A stretch of 8,417 bases of DNA from an uncultured Cocleimonas sp. (GTDB lineage Bacteria > Pseudomonadota > Gammaproteobacteria > Thiotrichales > Thiotrichaceae), in NCBI GenBank assembly GCA_937974135.1, contig CALJIH010000088.1, positions 1 through 8,417 of the forward strand, written 5' to 3'. The notes under the pieces were generated by a model. It did no database searches. It had not been told where the DNA came from and worked only from the letters and a program-made list of their open reading frames with translations. Positions 1-6,901 of this stretch are shown here, piece after piece (the first letter of the stretch is position 1; each line of letters begins with the position of its first letter). The translations under genes and the position numbers were made by a program.

Positions 1-1889
1 TCTAAAAGTTTTTCGGTAGCTTCAGGGTTTTTGTTTAAAACAACATCTTCAACCACGTCACGTAACTCATCGGGCAAGTTATCATAGACTTCTAACTGCC
101 CTGCATTAACAATTCCCATATCCATGCCATTTTTAATAGCGTGATATAAAAACACTGAGTGAATCGCTTCACGCACAGGGTTATTCCCCCGAAATGAAAA
201 TGACACATTTGAAACACCACCTGAAATCATTGCGTGTGGGAGGTTGTCTTTAATTGCTTTGGTTGCTTGAATGAAATCTAAACCATAATTGTTATGTTCT
301 TCAATACCCGTTGCTATGGCAAAAATATTCGGGTCGAAAATAATATCTTCTGGCGGGAAATCCGCTTTCTCAATTAAAACATTGTAAGCACGCGTACAAA
401 TTTCAACTTTTCTTTCGTAAGTATCCGCTTGTCCCTCTTCGTCAAACGCCATAACGACGGTTGCTGCACCATAACGTTTGATTAGCTTAGCATGGTGCAG
501 AAAGTTAGCTTCTCCTTCTTTCAGAGAAATTGAATTAACGACTGCTTTGCCTTGAATACATTTTAAACCCGCCTCGATAACATCCCATTTAGAAGAATCA
601 ACCATAATAGGAACGCGAGCGATATCTGGCTCAGCGGCGATCAAATTTAAAAAGCGTACCATTGCCTCTTTGGATTCGAGCATGCCCTCATCCATATTGA
701 TATCAATGATTTGCGCACCATTTTCAACCTGTTCTTTGGCTACTTCGAGGGCAGTATCATATTCGCCGTCTTTAATTAAGCGTTTAAATCGAGCAGAACC
801 CGTTACATTAGTACGTTCACCAACATTAACAAATAAGCTGTCTGCACCAATATTGAATGGCTCTAAACCAGATAGACGACATTCCACAGGAATATCAGGT
901 AAGACTCTTGGTGCTGAAGCTTCAACAACCTCTGCTATTTTTTTAATATGATCAGGGCTTGAGCCACAACAGCCTCCAATAATATTTAAGAAGCCACTTT
1001 CTGCCCACTCTTGAATATGTTCTGCCATACCCTCTGGGTCAAGATCGTATTCACCAAATTCATTTGGTAAACCAGCATTAGGGTGAGCAGAAACATAGGT
1101 TCCACTAATGCGCGATAACTCTTGTAAATACTGGCGTAGCATATCTGGGCCCAAGGCACAATTCAGACCAATAGAAATGGGTTTGGCGTGCTTTAGAGAA
1201 TTATAGAATGCTTCGGTTGTTTGGCCAGACAGGGTACGCCCGGATGCATCAGTTATGGTGCCTGAAATCATCACGGGTAGTTTGATATCATCTTCTTCAA
1301 AAACCGTTTCTACCGCAAATACCGCAGCTTTAGCATTTAAGGTATCAAAGATTGTTTCAATGAGGATGAGATCTGCTCCACCCTCGATTAAACCACGAGT
1401 TGAGGCACTATAGTCTTCGACTAAATCGTCGAAACTTATCGCACGAAAACCTGGATCATTTACATCTGGTGACATGCTACAGGTTTTACTCGTAGGACCT
1501 ATCACGCCTGCTACAAATCGTGGTTTCTCAGATGTTGAAAACTTGTCAGCAGCTTCGCGTGCAACTTTTGCACCTGCTACGTTTAATTCATAAGCGATAC
1601 CTTCCATCTCATAGTCAGCCATACTGACTTGAGTGGCATTAAAGGTATTTGTTTCTATGATATCCGCGCCAGCTTCTAAATAACTTTCGTGTATTTCACG
1701 GATGATTTCAGCTTGAGTAATCGCGAGTAAGTCGTTGTTCCCTTTGATATCTAGGTGATAATCTTTAAAACGTTCACCACGATAGTCTGCTTCTTCAAAT
1801 TTATGCTGTTGGATCATAGTGCCCATGGCACCATCGAGTATCAGAATACGTTGGTTTAGTAATTCGGTTAATTTTGCGTGTTTATTCAT
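1..1889 (-). CDS. metH: Cobalamin-dependent methionine synthase MetH, N-terminal part (cut by window edge)
   Basis: Cytosolic enzyme that transfers a methyl group from 5-methyltetrahydrofolate through cobalamin to homocysteine, making methionine. The 629 codons present translate without a stop and match E. coli MetH closely. Residues about 10-325 are the homocysteine-binding barrel. Its three zinc-ligand cysteines are visible: Cys244 in GLNCALGPD and Cys307-Cys308 in GGCCGSS. Residues about 350-615 are the folate (pterin) binding barrel, with [10 protein letters not shown] at 355-364 and [13 protein letters not shown] near 557-569. The chain leaves the window just before the cobalamin-binding cap, so the cobalamin and reactivation domains cannot be judged (E. 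coli MetH is about 1227 residues). The ATG at 1889 puts the [10 protein letters not shown] motif at the family's usual distance from the N-terminus, and an in-frame stop lies at 1932-1934. The Shine-Dalgarno is weak. The gene lies downstream of the rimB-rimK fusion on the same strand but behind a terminator, so it is probably transcribed separately. Confidence 0.97.
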   Translation of the reverse strand, partial: MNKHAKLTELLNQRILILDGAMGTMIQQHKFEEADYRGERFKDYHLDIKGNNDLLAITQAEIIREIHESYLEAGADIIETNTFNATQVSMADYEMEGIAYELNVAGAKVAREAADKFSTSEKPRFVAGVIGPTSKTCSMSPDVNDPGFRAISFDDLVEDYSASTRGLIEGGADLILIETIFDTLNAKAAVFAVETVFEEDDIKLPVMISGTITDASGRTLSGQTTEAFYNSLKHAKPISIGLNCALGPDMLRQYLQELSRISGTYVSAHPNAGLPNEFGEYDLDPEGMAEHIQEWAESGFLNIIGGCCGSSPDHIKKIAEVVEASAPRVLPDIPVECRLSGLEPFNIGADSLFVNVGERTNVTGSARFKRLIKDGEYDTALEVAKEQVENGAQIIDINMDEGMLESKEAMVRFLNLIAAEPDIARVPIMVDSSKWDVIEAGLKCIQGKAVVNSISLKEGEANFLHHAKLIKRYGAATVVMAFDEEGQADTYERKVEICTRAYNVLIEKADFPPEDIIFDPNIFAIATGIEEHNNYGLDFIQATKAIKDNLPHAMISGGVSNVSFSFRGNNPVREAIHSVFLYHAIKNGMDMGIVNAGQLEVYDNLPDELRDVVEDVVLNKNPEATEKLL

Positions 1890-1930
1890 GATCCAGTCTA
1901 TTAAGCATTTCAGCAAGGGTATGAACTGGA

Positions 1931-1958
1931 TTTATACGTCAATATTAGTTAATAACAA
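1931..1958 (-). promoter_or_regulatory. Possible sigma-70-type promoter for metH
   Basis: On the minus strand TTGTTA (1958-1953) and TATAAA (1936-1931) are separated by 16 bases, about 40 bases before the metH start and after the upstream terminator. The -10 matches five of six consensus bases and the -35 four of six. In AT-rich DNA such matches occur by chance. I saw no convincing pair of MetJ boxes and no cobalamin riboswitch. Confidence 0.3.
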
Positions 1959-1992
1959 GTCGTATTCATGATAAAACTATGATCTTTAGTTT

Positions 1993-2018
1993 AAAAACCA
2001 TGAGGATATCTCATGGTT
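1993..2018 (-). terminator. Hairpin terminator after the rimB-rimK fusion gene
   Basis: A perfect 9-bp stem, AACCATGAG (1996-2004) against CTCATGGTT (2010-2018), encloses a 5-base loop. On the minus strand the stem runs straight into five T residues (1997-1993), the layout of a Rho-independent terminator. It begins 16 bases after the stop codon of the fusion gene. The stem has only four G-C pairs, so termination may be partial. The plus strand has no comparable T run after the stem. Confidence 0.65.
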
Positions 2019-2033
2019 AGATGTTTGTTTGAT

Positions 2034-3413
2034 TTAACCTAACTCTCTTTTCCACCGAAGTTTCTTTTCGATTGATGAAATAATCATACCTGCTATATCT
2101 TTTCCCGTAGCGGTTTCAATACCTTCTAAGCCCGGAGAGGAATTCACCTCAAGTAATAATGGGCCTTTTGCAGAACGTATAATATCCACACCCGCTACTT
2201 TTAAACCTAAGGTTTTAGCCGCATCTAAAGCGAGTTTTCGCTCCTTAGCGCTAATCTTTACGACTGCTGCACTGCCGCCTAAATGTAAATTAGCTCTGAA
2301 TTCACCTGGCGCCGCTGTACGTTCAATCGTCGCTACCACTTTGTTATCGATAACAAAACAACGTAAATCTTTACCATCTGCTTCTTTTACAAATTCTTGT
2401 ACGAGTAGATTTGCGTGTAAAGCTTTGAAGGCATTGATCACACTTTCTGCAGCTTTTTTAGTTTCTGCTAATACCACGCCACTTCCTTGTGTTCCCTCAA
2501 GAAGCTTAACAATTAATGGCGCTCCACCAACCATATCTATTAATTCTCCTGTATCCGTAGGCGAGTTAGCGAATCCAGTAGTAGGAATATTCAACCCTTT
2601 TTTGATCAATAACTGTAAGGAAAATAGCTTATCTCGTGATTGTGTTACTGCCGTTGAAGAATTAGTTGTATAAATTCCCATGCTTTCAAATTGACGGGTT
2701 AGGGCGCAACCATAAAATGTTAGACTTGGTCGAATTCTAGTAATTACTGCATCTAAATCATTGAGTAATCTACCTCCGCGATAATGTATTTCGGGCATTT
2801 CAGAATCCATTTTCATATAGCAATTTTGTATATTTAAAAACTGCACATCATGGCCGCGTTCTACTGCAGCTTCTAGCAAACGTTGATTACTGTATAGCTT
2901 AGGATTAGTCGCTAAAACGCCAATCTTTAAACCTGTTTTGGTTTGTTCTTTTTTGCCGTAGAGTTTTTCTAAATCTTTTTTACTCACTTGTCCAAGATGA
3001 CTAACTGTAGCAGGGTCTACCAACATACGATCTTTCATCGCTTCTCGACCCAACAGCATGCGATAACCCATCGAATCTCGATTGGTTAGGGTTAACTCTA
3101 TATCCCATGTTTCATTGTTAATGTTGATGGGTGTTTTAATCACAAAGCGTTTTTCGGTAGTGCCATTGGAGCTTTTTATATTTCGTCTATCAATAACCGC
3201 AGCTTCACAACGCACAACGGTACGTCGCTCGTTTTGGATCGGATGGACTTCAAAGGTAACCCAAGGCGAATTATCACGTTTGAATTGACTAATATTAAAG
3301 GCATGAATGGATGAAGTTTTTGCCCCGGAATCCACTCTCGCTTTTATCGCAGGTATCGCTAAATCAGGAAAACCACACCACTCAGCGCTACCAACAATTA
3401 TTTTATTTTCCAT
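2034..3413 (-). CDS. rimK: RimB-like retropepsin domain fused to RimK S6 glutamate ligase
   Basis: A 459-residue two-domain protein. Residues about 1-145 match the DUF785/RimB 'ATP-dependent zinc protease' family, which has a retropepsin fold: the catalytic-type motif VDSGAKTSS has Asp28-Ser29-Gly30, and the second hydrophobic motif MLLGREAM is at 119-126. After a Lys-rich linker (145-161), residues 162-459 align with the whole of E. coli RimK (about 300 residues), an ATP-grasp ligase that adds glutamates to the C-terminus of ribosomal protein S6. The RimK catalytic residues are kept: Lys262 and Lys303 for nucleotide binding, and Asp410, Glu422 and Asn424 for metal binding, with E. coli spacing. 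Family knowledge: in Pseudomonas, rimB and rimK are separate neighbouring genes, with RimB acting on the glutamate tails. I infer that this chain combines both activities. The start has a strong ribosome site (AAGGAG) and a terminator follows. No rpsF or rimA is in the window. Confidence 0.93.
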   Translation of the reverse strand: MENKIIVGSAEWCGFPDLAIPAIKARVDSGAKTSSIHAFNISQFKRDNSPWVTFEVHPIQNERRTVVRCEAAVIDRRNIKSSNGTTEKRFVIKTPININNETWDIELTLTNRDSMGYRMLLGREAMKDRMLVDPATVSHLGQVSKKDLEKLYGKKEQTKTGLKIGVLATNPKLYSNQRLLEAAVERGHDVQFLNIQNCYMKMDSEMPEIHYRGGRLLNDLDAVITRIRPSLTFYGCALTRQFESMGIYTTNSSTAVTQSRDKLFSLQLLIKKGLNIPTTGFANSPTDTGELIDMVGGAPLIVKLLEGTQGSGVVLAETKKAAESVINAFKALHANLLVQEFVKEADGKDLRCFVIDNKVVATIERTAAPGEFRANLHLGGSAAVVKISAKERKLALDAAKTLGLKVAGVDIIRSAKGPLLLEVNSSPGLEGIETATGKDIAGMIISSIEKKLRWKRELG

Positions 3414-3420
3414 ATATCTT

Positions 3421-3426
3421 CTCCTT
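3421..3426 (-). promoter_or_regulatory. Strong Shine-Dalgarno fixing the start of the RimB-RimK fusion
   Basis: AAGGAG on the minus strand lies 7 bases before the ATG at 3413. This supports translation of the protease-like domain together with RimK, rather than an independent start at the RimK domain. Confidence 0.8.
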
Positions 3427-3496
3427 CACAAACATAACAACGAATACTTAAATATAGTTTCATATTCAATATTTAACTTAAAGATAATTTAATAGA

Positions 3497-3516
3497 GTTA
3501 TTAAAAATTTAATAAC
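3497..3516. repeat. AT-rich inverted repeat over the stop codon of the DUF1415 gene
   Basis: GTTATTAAA (3497-3505) is followed after two bases by its exact complement TTTAATAAC (3508-3516). The TAA stop of the minus-strand DUF1415 gene (3509-3511) lies inside the right arm. The stem has one G-C pair at each arm end and no T run follows on the minus strand, so it is at best a weak terminator or an mRNA 3' structure. Confidence 0.4.
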
Positions 3517-4051
3517 AATCAAATAAGAGCTTTTTCATTGTCTTTAGACCTAAGTCATTTGTTAATTGAATATTTCGTTGCGGAATATCTTCTGGATTCG
3601 GAAAGTTATCGATACTTTTTTCAATACTGGCTTCACGTAAGATGTGCAACATGGGGTAAGGTGAACGATTAGTGTAATTACTGGGATCATCAATTGCAGC
3701 ACCTTCAAAACGGTATTGTGGATGAAAACTCGCTAATTGATAAACACCTTCGTATCCTTGTTTAATTAATAATTCAGTACTAATTTCAAGTAAATCTAAA
3801 TAACTTTCAAAATCATCAAGAGATTCAGGGAAAATCAGTAAGGTCGTTTCTCGATTAACATCATCGTCCATGGCTTCGAATTGCAGAACTAGATGCTCTA
3901 ATTGTGATTGCATCTCAGCAGATTGAATAACTTCATAATGAATACGTTGTTTATCGAATTCACGCTTTGCAAATGGGCAGATGCTGTGTTTAATGATTAC
4001 ATTTACAAGCCATTTTTGAGTTTGCTTGATTATTTGTTGAGTATCTTTCAT
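3509..4051 (-). CDS. DUF1415 family protein of unknown function
   Basis: A 180-residue soluble protein recognised as DUF1415, a proteobacterial family without an assigned function as far as I know. Visible family landmarks are ICPFAKRE (24-31), TTLLIFPESLDDFESYLDLLE (69-89), GYEGVYQLASFHPQYRF (99-115), DDPSNYTNRSPYPMLHILRE (121-140) and IPQRN (156-160). There is no signal peptide or membrane segment. The open frame extends 32 codons upstream to an ATG at 4147, but I chose the ATG at 4051 because the extra segment resembles no part of the family, is translated through a G7 run, and would overlap the promoter region of the divergent gene. Neither start has a good Shine-Dalgarno. The conserved Cys-Pro and His-Pro motifs could suggest metal or redox chemistry, but that is speculation. 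Its stop lies 95 bases before the RimB-RimK start on the same strand, so cotranscription is possible. Confidence 0.85.
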   Translation of the reverse strand: MKDTQQIIKQTQKWLVNVIIKHSICPFAKREFDKQRIHYEVIQSAEMQSQLEHLVLQFEAMDDDVNRETTLLIFPESLDDFESYLDLLEISTELLIKQGYEGVYQLASFHPQYRFEGAAIDDPSNYTNRSPYPMLHILREASIEKSIDNFPNPEDIPQRNIQLTNDLGLKTMKKLLFDCY

Positions 4052-4065
4052 TTGAATTATTAAAA

Positions 4066-4082
4066 CACACCCCCCCACTTTT
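4066..4082 (-). repeat. G-run motif, copy 1
   Basis: The minus strand reads AAAAGTGGGGGGGTGTG here, 14 bases before the preferred DUF1415 start. It matches copy 2 (plus strand, 6327) at 15 of 17 positions. It lies in the leader of the DUF1415 gene if the start is 4051, or inside the gene if the start is 4147. Confidence 0.55.
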
Positions 4083-4122
4083 TGGTTGTTTTTAAGATGA
4101 AAATAATGGATATAGTTTATTT

Positions 4123-4152
4123 TTGCGTTAAACAGTAAACTAAACATACAAT
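4123..4152 (+). promoter_or_regulatory. Possible promoter for the 100-residue protein, xre-like gene and bioA
   Basis: TTGCGT (4123-4128) and TACAAT (4147-4152) are 18 bases apart. Transcription would begin about 13 bases before the ATG at 4172. The -10 is good (five of six) and the -35 poor (three of six). The gap of about 120 bases between the divergent genes must hold promoters for both directions. I could not settle the opposite one. Confidence 0.3.
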
Positions 4153-4171
4153 CTAAAAGATAGAAAATAAT

Positions 4172-4474
4172 ATGTCAGAACACGATGATTATTTAATCAA
4201 AAAAGAAAAACGCATTTTAGAAGCAATGCGCAAAACACTCTCGAGTGTTGTAAAAGATGTAACTCCGAGTAATTCATCCTTAAAATCACCACTGACGCAA
4301 TCAACGACTGACGATATCATTATGTGTTTTGGTCTTATCACAGCGCGTGAACAAGAAATAGAACAACAATTGAAAAAATTTAATCATCAAAAGCCACATT
4401 TTACGGATGAGGTTAAGACCACGCACAGCGTTTCTTTAGATAGCTTAAAAGCTACTTTAAAAAAGTCTGATTAA
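4172..4474 (+). CDS. Small protein of unknown function, first gene of the bioA operon
   Basis: A 100-residue protein that I do not recognise. It has no signal peptide or membrane segment. The N-terminal part (about 4-30) is charged and probably helical, followed by a Ser/Thr/Pro-rich stretch (31-46), then a segment that looks like a conserved core (47-69, TDDIIMCFGLITAREQEIEQ) predicted to be helical, and a Lys-rich tail. The stop is 6 bases before the start of the xre/mbcA-like gene, so the two are almost certainly cotranscribed and may interact. It has none of the landmarks of the RES toxins that usually accompany such antitoxins and is shorter than they are. The ATG is preceded by an A-rich leader with only a weak ribosome site. 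Its position in a compact operon, together with the ordered helix pattern, argues that the gene is real. Confidence 0.75.
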   Translation: MSEHDDYLIKKEKRILEAMRKTLSSVVKDVTPSNSSLKSPLTQSTTDDIIMCFGLITAREQEIEQQLKKFNHQKPHFTDEVKTTHSVSLDSLKATLKKSD

Positions 4475-4480
4475 TACCAT

Positions 4481-4918
4481 ATGTCGACTAAAACCTATGC
4501 AGAATATTCTACCGAAGAGTTACGGTTTTTAACCCAAGGGGTAATGACATATTTAGATGCCTGGGAAATGACTAACGAACAAATTCTCATTGTTTTAGGT
4601 TTAAACAACGAAGTCAAAACCAGAAAATTACAAGCGTATCGAAATGGTTCTGAAGTCTTTCCTGATTTTTCCGATCTGATGGCTAGGGTAGACCATATTA
4701 TCGGCATAGCCGATGCATTAAGAACACAATTTCCTTTTAGTGAGCAAATGCGTTTAATGTGGTTACGTAAACCACATCGACGTTTCCAGCGTAATCAACC
4801 ATTGAATGTTATGCTGGATAATGAGTCAGCCAATGGCCTTTTAAAAGTTCGAATGGAAGTTGATTGTAATTACGCTTATGCCATTTCAGAAGCCATGCGA
4901 GATCAACAACAAAGCTAG
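4481..4918 (+). CDS. Xre/MbcA/ParS-like antitoxin-family protein
   Basis: A 145-residue protein. Residues about 10-60 look like the divergent helix-turn-helix part (LDAWEMTNEQILIVLGLNN). RVDHIIGIADALRTQFP (69-85) and MRLMWLRKPHRRFQRNQPLNVMLDNESANGLLKV (90-123) fit the C-terminal DUF2384 toxin-binding pattern of a Trp-Leu-x-x-Pro motif, then a Pro-Leu, then a helix starting near a Gly. In known systems such proteins neutralise RES-type NAD-degrading toxins and repress their own operon. No RES gene is present here. The partner is the unrecognised 100-residue protein 6 bases upstream, and bioA follows 33 bases downstream. I assign the family by motif pattern only. It could be a stand-alone regulator rather than an antitoxin. 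There is no clear Shine-Dalgarno, so translation may be coupled to the gene before it. Confidence 0.75.
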   Translation: MSTKTYAEYSTEELRFLTQGVMTYLDAWEMTNEQILIVLGLNNEVKTRKLQAYRNGSEVFPDFSDLMARVDHIIGIADALRTQFPFSEQMRLMWLRKPHRRFQRNQPLNVMLDNESANGLLKVRMEVDCNYAYAISEAMRDQQQS

Positions 4919-4951
4919 ACAAATTCTTAGCTTCAATCTACTCTTGCTCGC

Positions 4952-6259
4952 ATGACTGAAGACGAACTTCTTAATCTTGATGCGCAACATCTGTGGCATC
5001 CCTATACCAGCTTCTCGAAGCCTACTCCAGTACTGCCTGTTATTGGTGCTGAAGGTGTTCATATAGAGCTCGCCAATGGTCAAAAGTTGATTGATGGTAT
5101 GTCATCTTGGTGGTCAACGATTCACGGATACAATCATCCAATATTAAATAAGGCATTAATTGATCAAACTCAAAAGATGTCGCATGTAATGTTTGGTGGA
5201 TTAACCCACGAGCCTGCTGTGAGATTAGGTAAAAAGTTGGTCGATATGACTTGCGAGAATCTGCAACACGTTTTTTTAGCAGATTCTGGTTCAGTATCAG
5301 TAGAAGTGGCGATTAAAATGTCGCTGCAATATTGGTTTGCGCAAGGTAATACTAAGAAAACCAAACTGTTAACGGCACGAAATGGGTATTATGGAGATAC
5401 CTTTGGTGGTATGGCTGTATGCGATCCTGTCAACGGTATGCATGAAATGTTTACGGGTGTATTGCCTCAACATATCTTTGCTGAAGCACCACAGACACTC
5501 ACTGAAAACGGTGACTCTATTGCTTGGAATCCTAAATTTATCCATGATTTTAAAACTAAGTTAGTTGAAAATCACTCGCAAATTGCAGCAGTCATTATCG
5601 AACCTATGGTACAAAATGCTGGAGGAATGCGTTTTTATCATGCCGAGTATTTACAAGCAGTACGTCAACTATGTGATGAATATGATGTGCTCTTAATTCT
5701 TGATGAAATAGCCACAGGATTTGGTCGGACAGGCACCTTATTTGCTTATGAACAAGCTAATATACAGCCAGATATTCTGACTGTGGGTAAAGCATTAACC
5801 GGCGGTACAATGACTCTGGCTGCTACTTTAACCTCAAAAAAAGTTGTCGATGGTATTGAATCGGATGGGAAAGGCCTTCTTATGCATGGTCCAACCTTTA
5901 TGGGTAATCCGCTCGCTTGTAGTGTTGCTAATGCCAGTATTGACTTATTATTAGAATCCAATTGGCAAACTAATATCGATAGATTATCAACTCAGTTAAG
6001 AGATGAACTTGCAATCTGTTCAGAATTAGATTGTGTCAAAGAAGTTAGGGTTAAAGGAGCAATCGGTGTCGTTGAGTTACATCAATCTTTAGACACTGTT
6101 TGGTCTCAACCGCAATTCACAAAAAGAGGGGTATGGCTGAGACCGTTTGGGAAATTAGTCTATTTAATGCCAGCTTACATCATGCAAAAACAGCATTTAA
6201 CGACGCTGACAAGATCTATCTATGAAGTATTGAGCGAATGGAATCTTGCTCAAAATTAA
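4952..6259 (+). CDS. bioA: Adenosylmethionine-8-amino-7-oxononanoate aminotransferase BioA
   Basis: A PLP enzyme of biotin synthesis that converts 8-amino-7-oxononanoate to 7,8-diaminononanoate with S-adenosylmethionine as amino donor. The 435 residues match E. coli BioA (429) end to end. Visible are WHPYTS (15-20), GMSSWWSTIHGYNHP (49-63) with the substrate-pocket Trp pair, ADSGSVSVE (110-118) for phosphate binding, DEIATGFGRTG (251-261) whose Asp251 contacts the PLP nitrogen, GKALTGG with Schiff-base Lys280, HGPTFMGNPLA (312-322), and WLRPFGK with Arg397, which should bind the substrate carboxylate. An oddity is NGYYGDT at 144-150, where E. coli has NGYHGDT. The ATG at 4952 is the only credible start, since an in-frame TAG lies at 4928-4930, but it has no Shine-Dalgarno. 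Reinitiation after the upstream gene is possible. No other bio gene is in the window. Confidence 0.96.
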   Translation: MTEDELLNLDAQHLWHPYTSFSKPTPVLPVIGAEGVHIELANGQKLIDGMSSWWSTIHGYNHPILNKALIDQTQKMSHVMFGGLTHEPAVRLGKKLVDMTCENLQHVFLADSGSVSVEVAIKMSLQYWFAQGNTKKTKLLTARNGYYGDTFGGMAVCDPVNGMHEMFTGVLPQHIFAEAPQTLTENGDSIAWNPKFIHDFKTKLVENHSQIAAVIIEPMVQNAGGMRFYHAEYLQAVRQLCDEYDVLLILDEIATGFGRTGTLFAYEQANIQPDILTVGKALTGGTMTLAATLTSKKVVDGIESDGKGLLMHGPTFMGNPLACSVANASIDLLLESNWQTNIDRLSTQLRDELAICSELDCVKEVRVKGAIGVVELHQSLDTVWSQPQFTKRGVWLRPFGKLVYLMPAYIMQKQHLTTLTRSIYEVLSEWNLAQN

Positions 6260-6326
6260 CCCACATGAGTTGTCGATAAAACAGTATTGTTTAGTAATTA
6301 TACAAAGAACAGATGCAAAACCGCTT

Positions 6327-6346
6327 AAAAGTAGGGGGGTGTCATT
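6327..6346 (+). repeat. G-run motif, copy 2
   Basis: The plus strand has AAAAGTAGGGGGGTGTC followed by ATT and a T-rich stretch, in the gap between bioA and the lipoprotein gene and about 60 bases before the latter's start. It shares AAAAGTAGGGGG exactly with copy 3 (6902) and nearly all of its length with copy 1 (minus strand, 4082). No C-rich partner for a hairpin is nearby, so it is not a standard terminator. The rest of the gap (6260-6404) shows no convincing terminator for bioA. Confidence 0.55.
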
Positions 6347-6394
6347 TTTTCTATAGTTTTGTACTATGCTTGATATAACCCCCAATAAACGATC

Positions 6395-6398
6395 AGGT
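6395..6398 (+). promoter_or_regulatory. Shine-Dalgarno deciding the lipoprotein start
   Basis: AGGT lies 6 bases before the ATG at 6405. The upstream in-frame ATG at 6366 has no such site and would put 13 polar residues in front of the lipoprotein signal peptide. Confidence 0.6.
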
Positions 6399-6404
6399 AA
6401 CCCC

Positions 6405-6890
6405 ATGACCAGATTCGCTTTTGTATTATTTTTCGCGATTTTACTGAGTGCTTGCTCTTCAAGCCCAAAATCAAATTACAACGTAGCTAGCCAACCTACG
6501 GTTCATTACGATTATGTATATGATCCTTATTATTCCAACTATAGACCCAGTTACTCTCATTACAGTCCTTTTATTAACCGTTATCCCTATCGTTACCCAC
6601 GCACTTACAGTACTCGCTATCATTCTAATAAACGCTATAAACACAAGGGACGTCATCATAAGAATAAGCATAGAAATCGACATGGAGTAAGGCATCAAAA
6701 ACATATCCAGCAGCACAAGCGGGTAAAACGAAATTTCATCAAAGGAAAAAAAGCAAAACGCATCAATCGTCATAGAAACGGACGTTCCAAAAAAATCTAT
6801 AGAAATAAAAAAATAAGAGTTCGCAAGCAACATAGGAAAGCAACTAGGAATAAAACTAGAAGATATAAACAGTCTTACAGAAAGTATTAA
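6405..6890 (+). CDS. Small lipoprotein with an extremely basic, Tyr-rich mature chain
   Basis: A 161-residue protein. Residues 1-16 are a short signal peptide (MTRF then a hydrophobic stretch) ending in the lipobox L-S-A-Cys17, with Ser at the next position, which favours transfer to the outer membrane. After the cut, residues 34-72 are Tyr/Pro-rich (repeated YDY, YPY and YRYP-like units), and from about 73 to the end the chain is dominated by Lys, Arg and His. The only acidic residues of the mature chain are Asp36 and Asp40, with none in the last 121 residues. The chain looks disordered and should bind polyanions such as LPS, nucleic acid or phosphate-rich surfaces; that is inference. I know no family for it. 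I chose the ATG at 6405 over the in-frame one at 6366 for its ribosome site and compact signal peptide. The gene stands alone, converges on the permease gene, and has G-run motif copies on both sides in the same orientation. Confidence 0.82.
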   Translation: MTRFAFVLFFAILLSACSSSPKSNYNVASQPTVHYDYVYDPYYSNYRPSYSHYSPFINRYPYRYPRTYSTRYHSNKRYKHKGRHHKNKHRNRHGVRHQKHIQQHKRVKRNFIKGKKAKRINRHRNGRSKKIYRNKKIRVRKQHRKATRNKTRRYKQSYRKY

Positions 6891-6895
6891 TACTT
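6882..6895. repeat. 14-bp perfect palindrome over the lipoprotein stop codon
   Basis: AAGTATTAATACTT is its own complement and includes the TAA stop at 6888-6890. It lies in the 28-base gap between converging genes. It lacks G-C content and a T run, so I do not call it a terminator, and a 14-bp palindrome in AT-rich DNA of this length can arise by chance. Confidence 0.35.
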
Positions 6896-6901
6896 AACGA
6901 C

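Noticed and set aside
670..951. Plus-strand open frame inside metH
   Set aside because: The opposite strand encodes strongly conserved MetH sequence throughout, so this is a shadow frame.
1883..1972. Ten-base direct repeat TATTCATGAT at 1883-1892 and 1963-1972 around the metH leader
   Set aside because: One copy includes the metH start codon itself, and both are AT-rich. A single 10-base repeat gives no basis for a function.
1890..1995. A cobalamin or SAM riboswitch upstream of metH
   Set aside because: Only about 105 bases lie between the upstream terminator and the start codon, too short for a cobalamin riboswitch, and I see no B12-box-like element or SAM-type paired stems.
2341..2673. 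Plus-strand open frame inside the RimK domain
   Set aside because: It lies antisense to the conserved ATP-grasp core and has no recognisable family features.
4052..4147. The 32-residue N-terminal extension of the DUF1415 protein
   Set aside because: It does not resemble the family, has no Shine-Dalgarno, runs through a homopolymer and would overlap the candidate -10 element of the divergent gene.
6260..6300. Terminator after bioA based on AAACA-GTAT-TGTTT
   Set aside because: The stem is only five base pairs, mostly A-T, with no T run after it.
6471..6833. Long minus-strand open frame opposite the lipoprotein gene
   Set aside because: It is antisense to a gene with a clear lipobox and Shine-Dalgarno. 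Its hydrophobic content is the expected mirror of Lys/Arg/Tyr-rich codons, and it has no ribosome site I can see.
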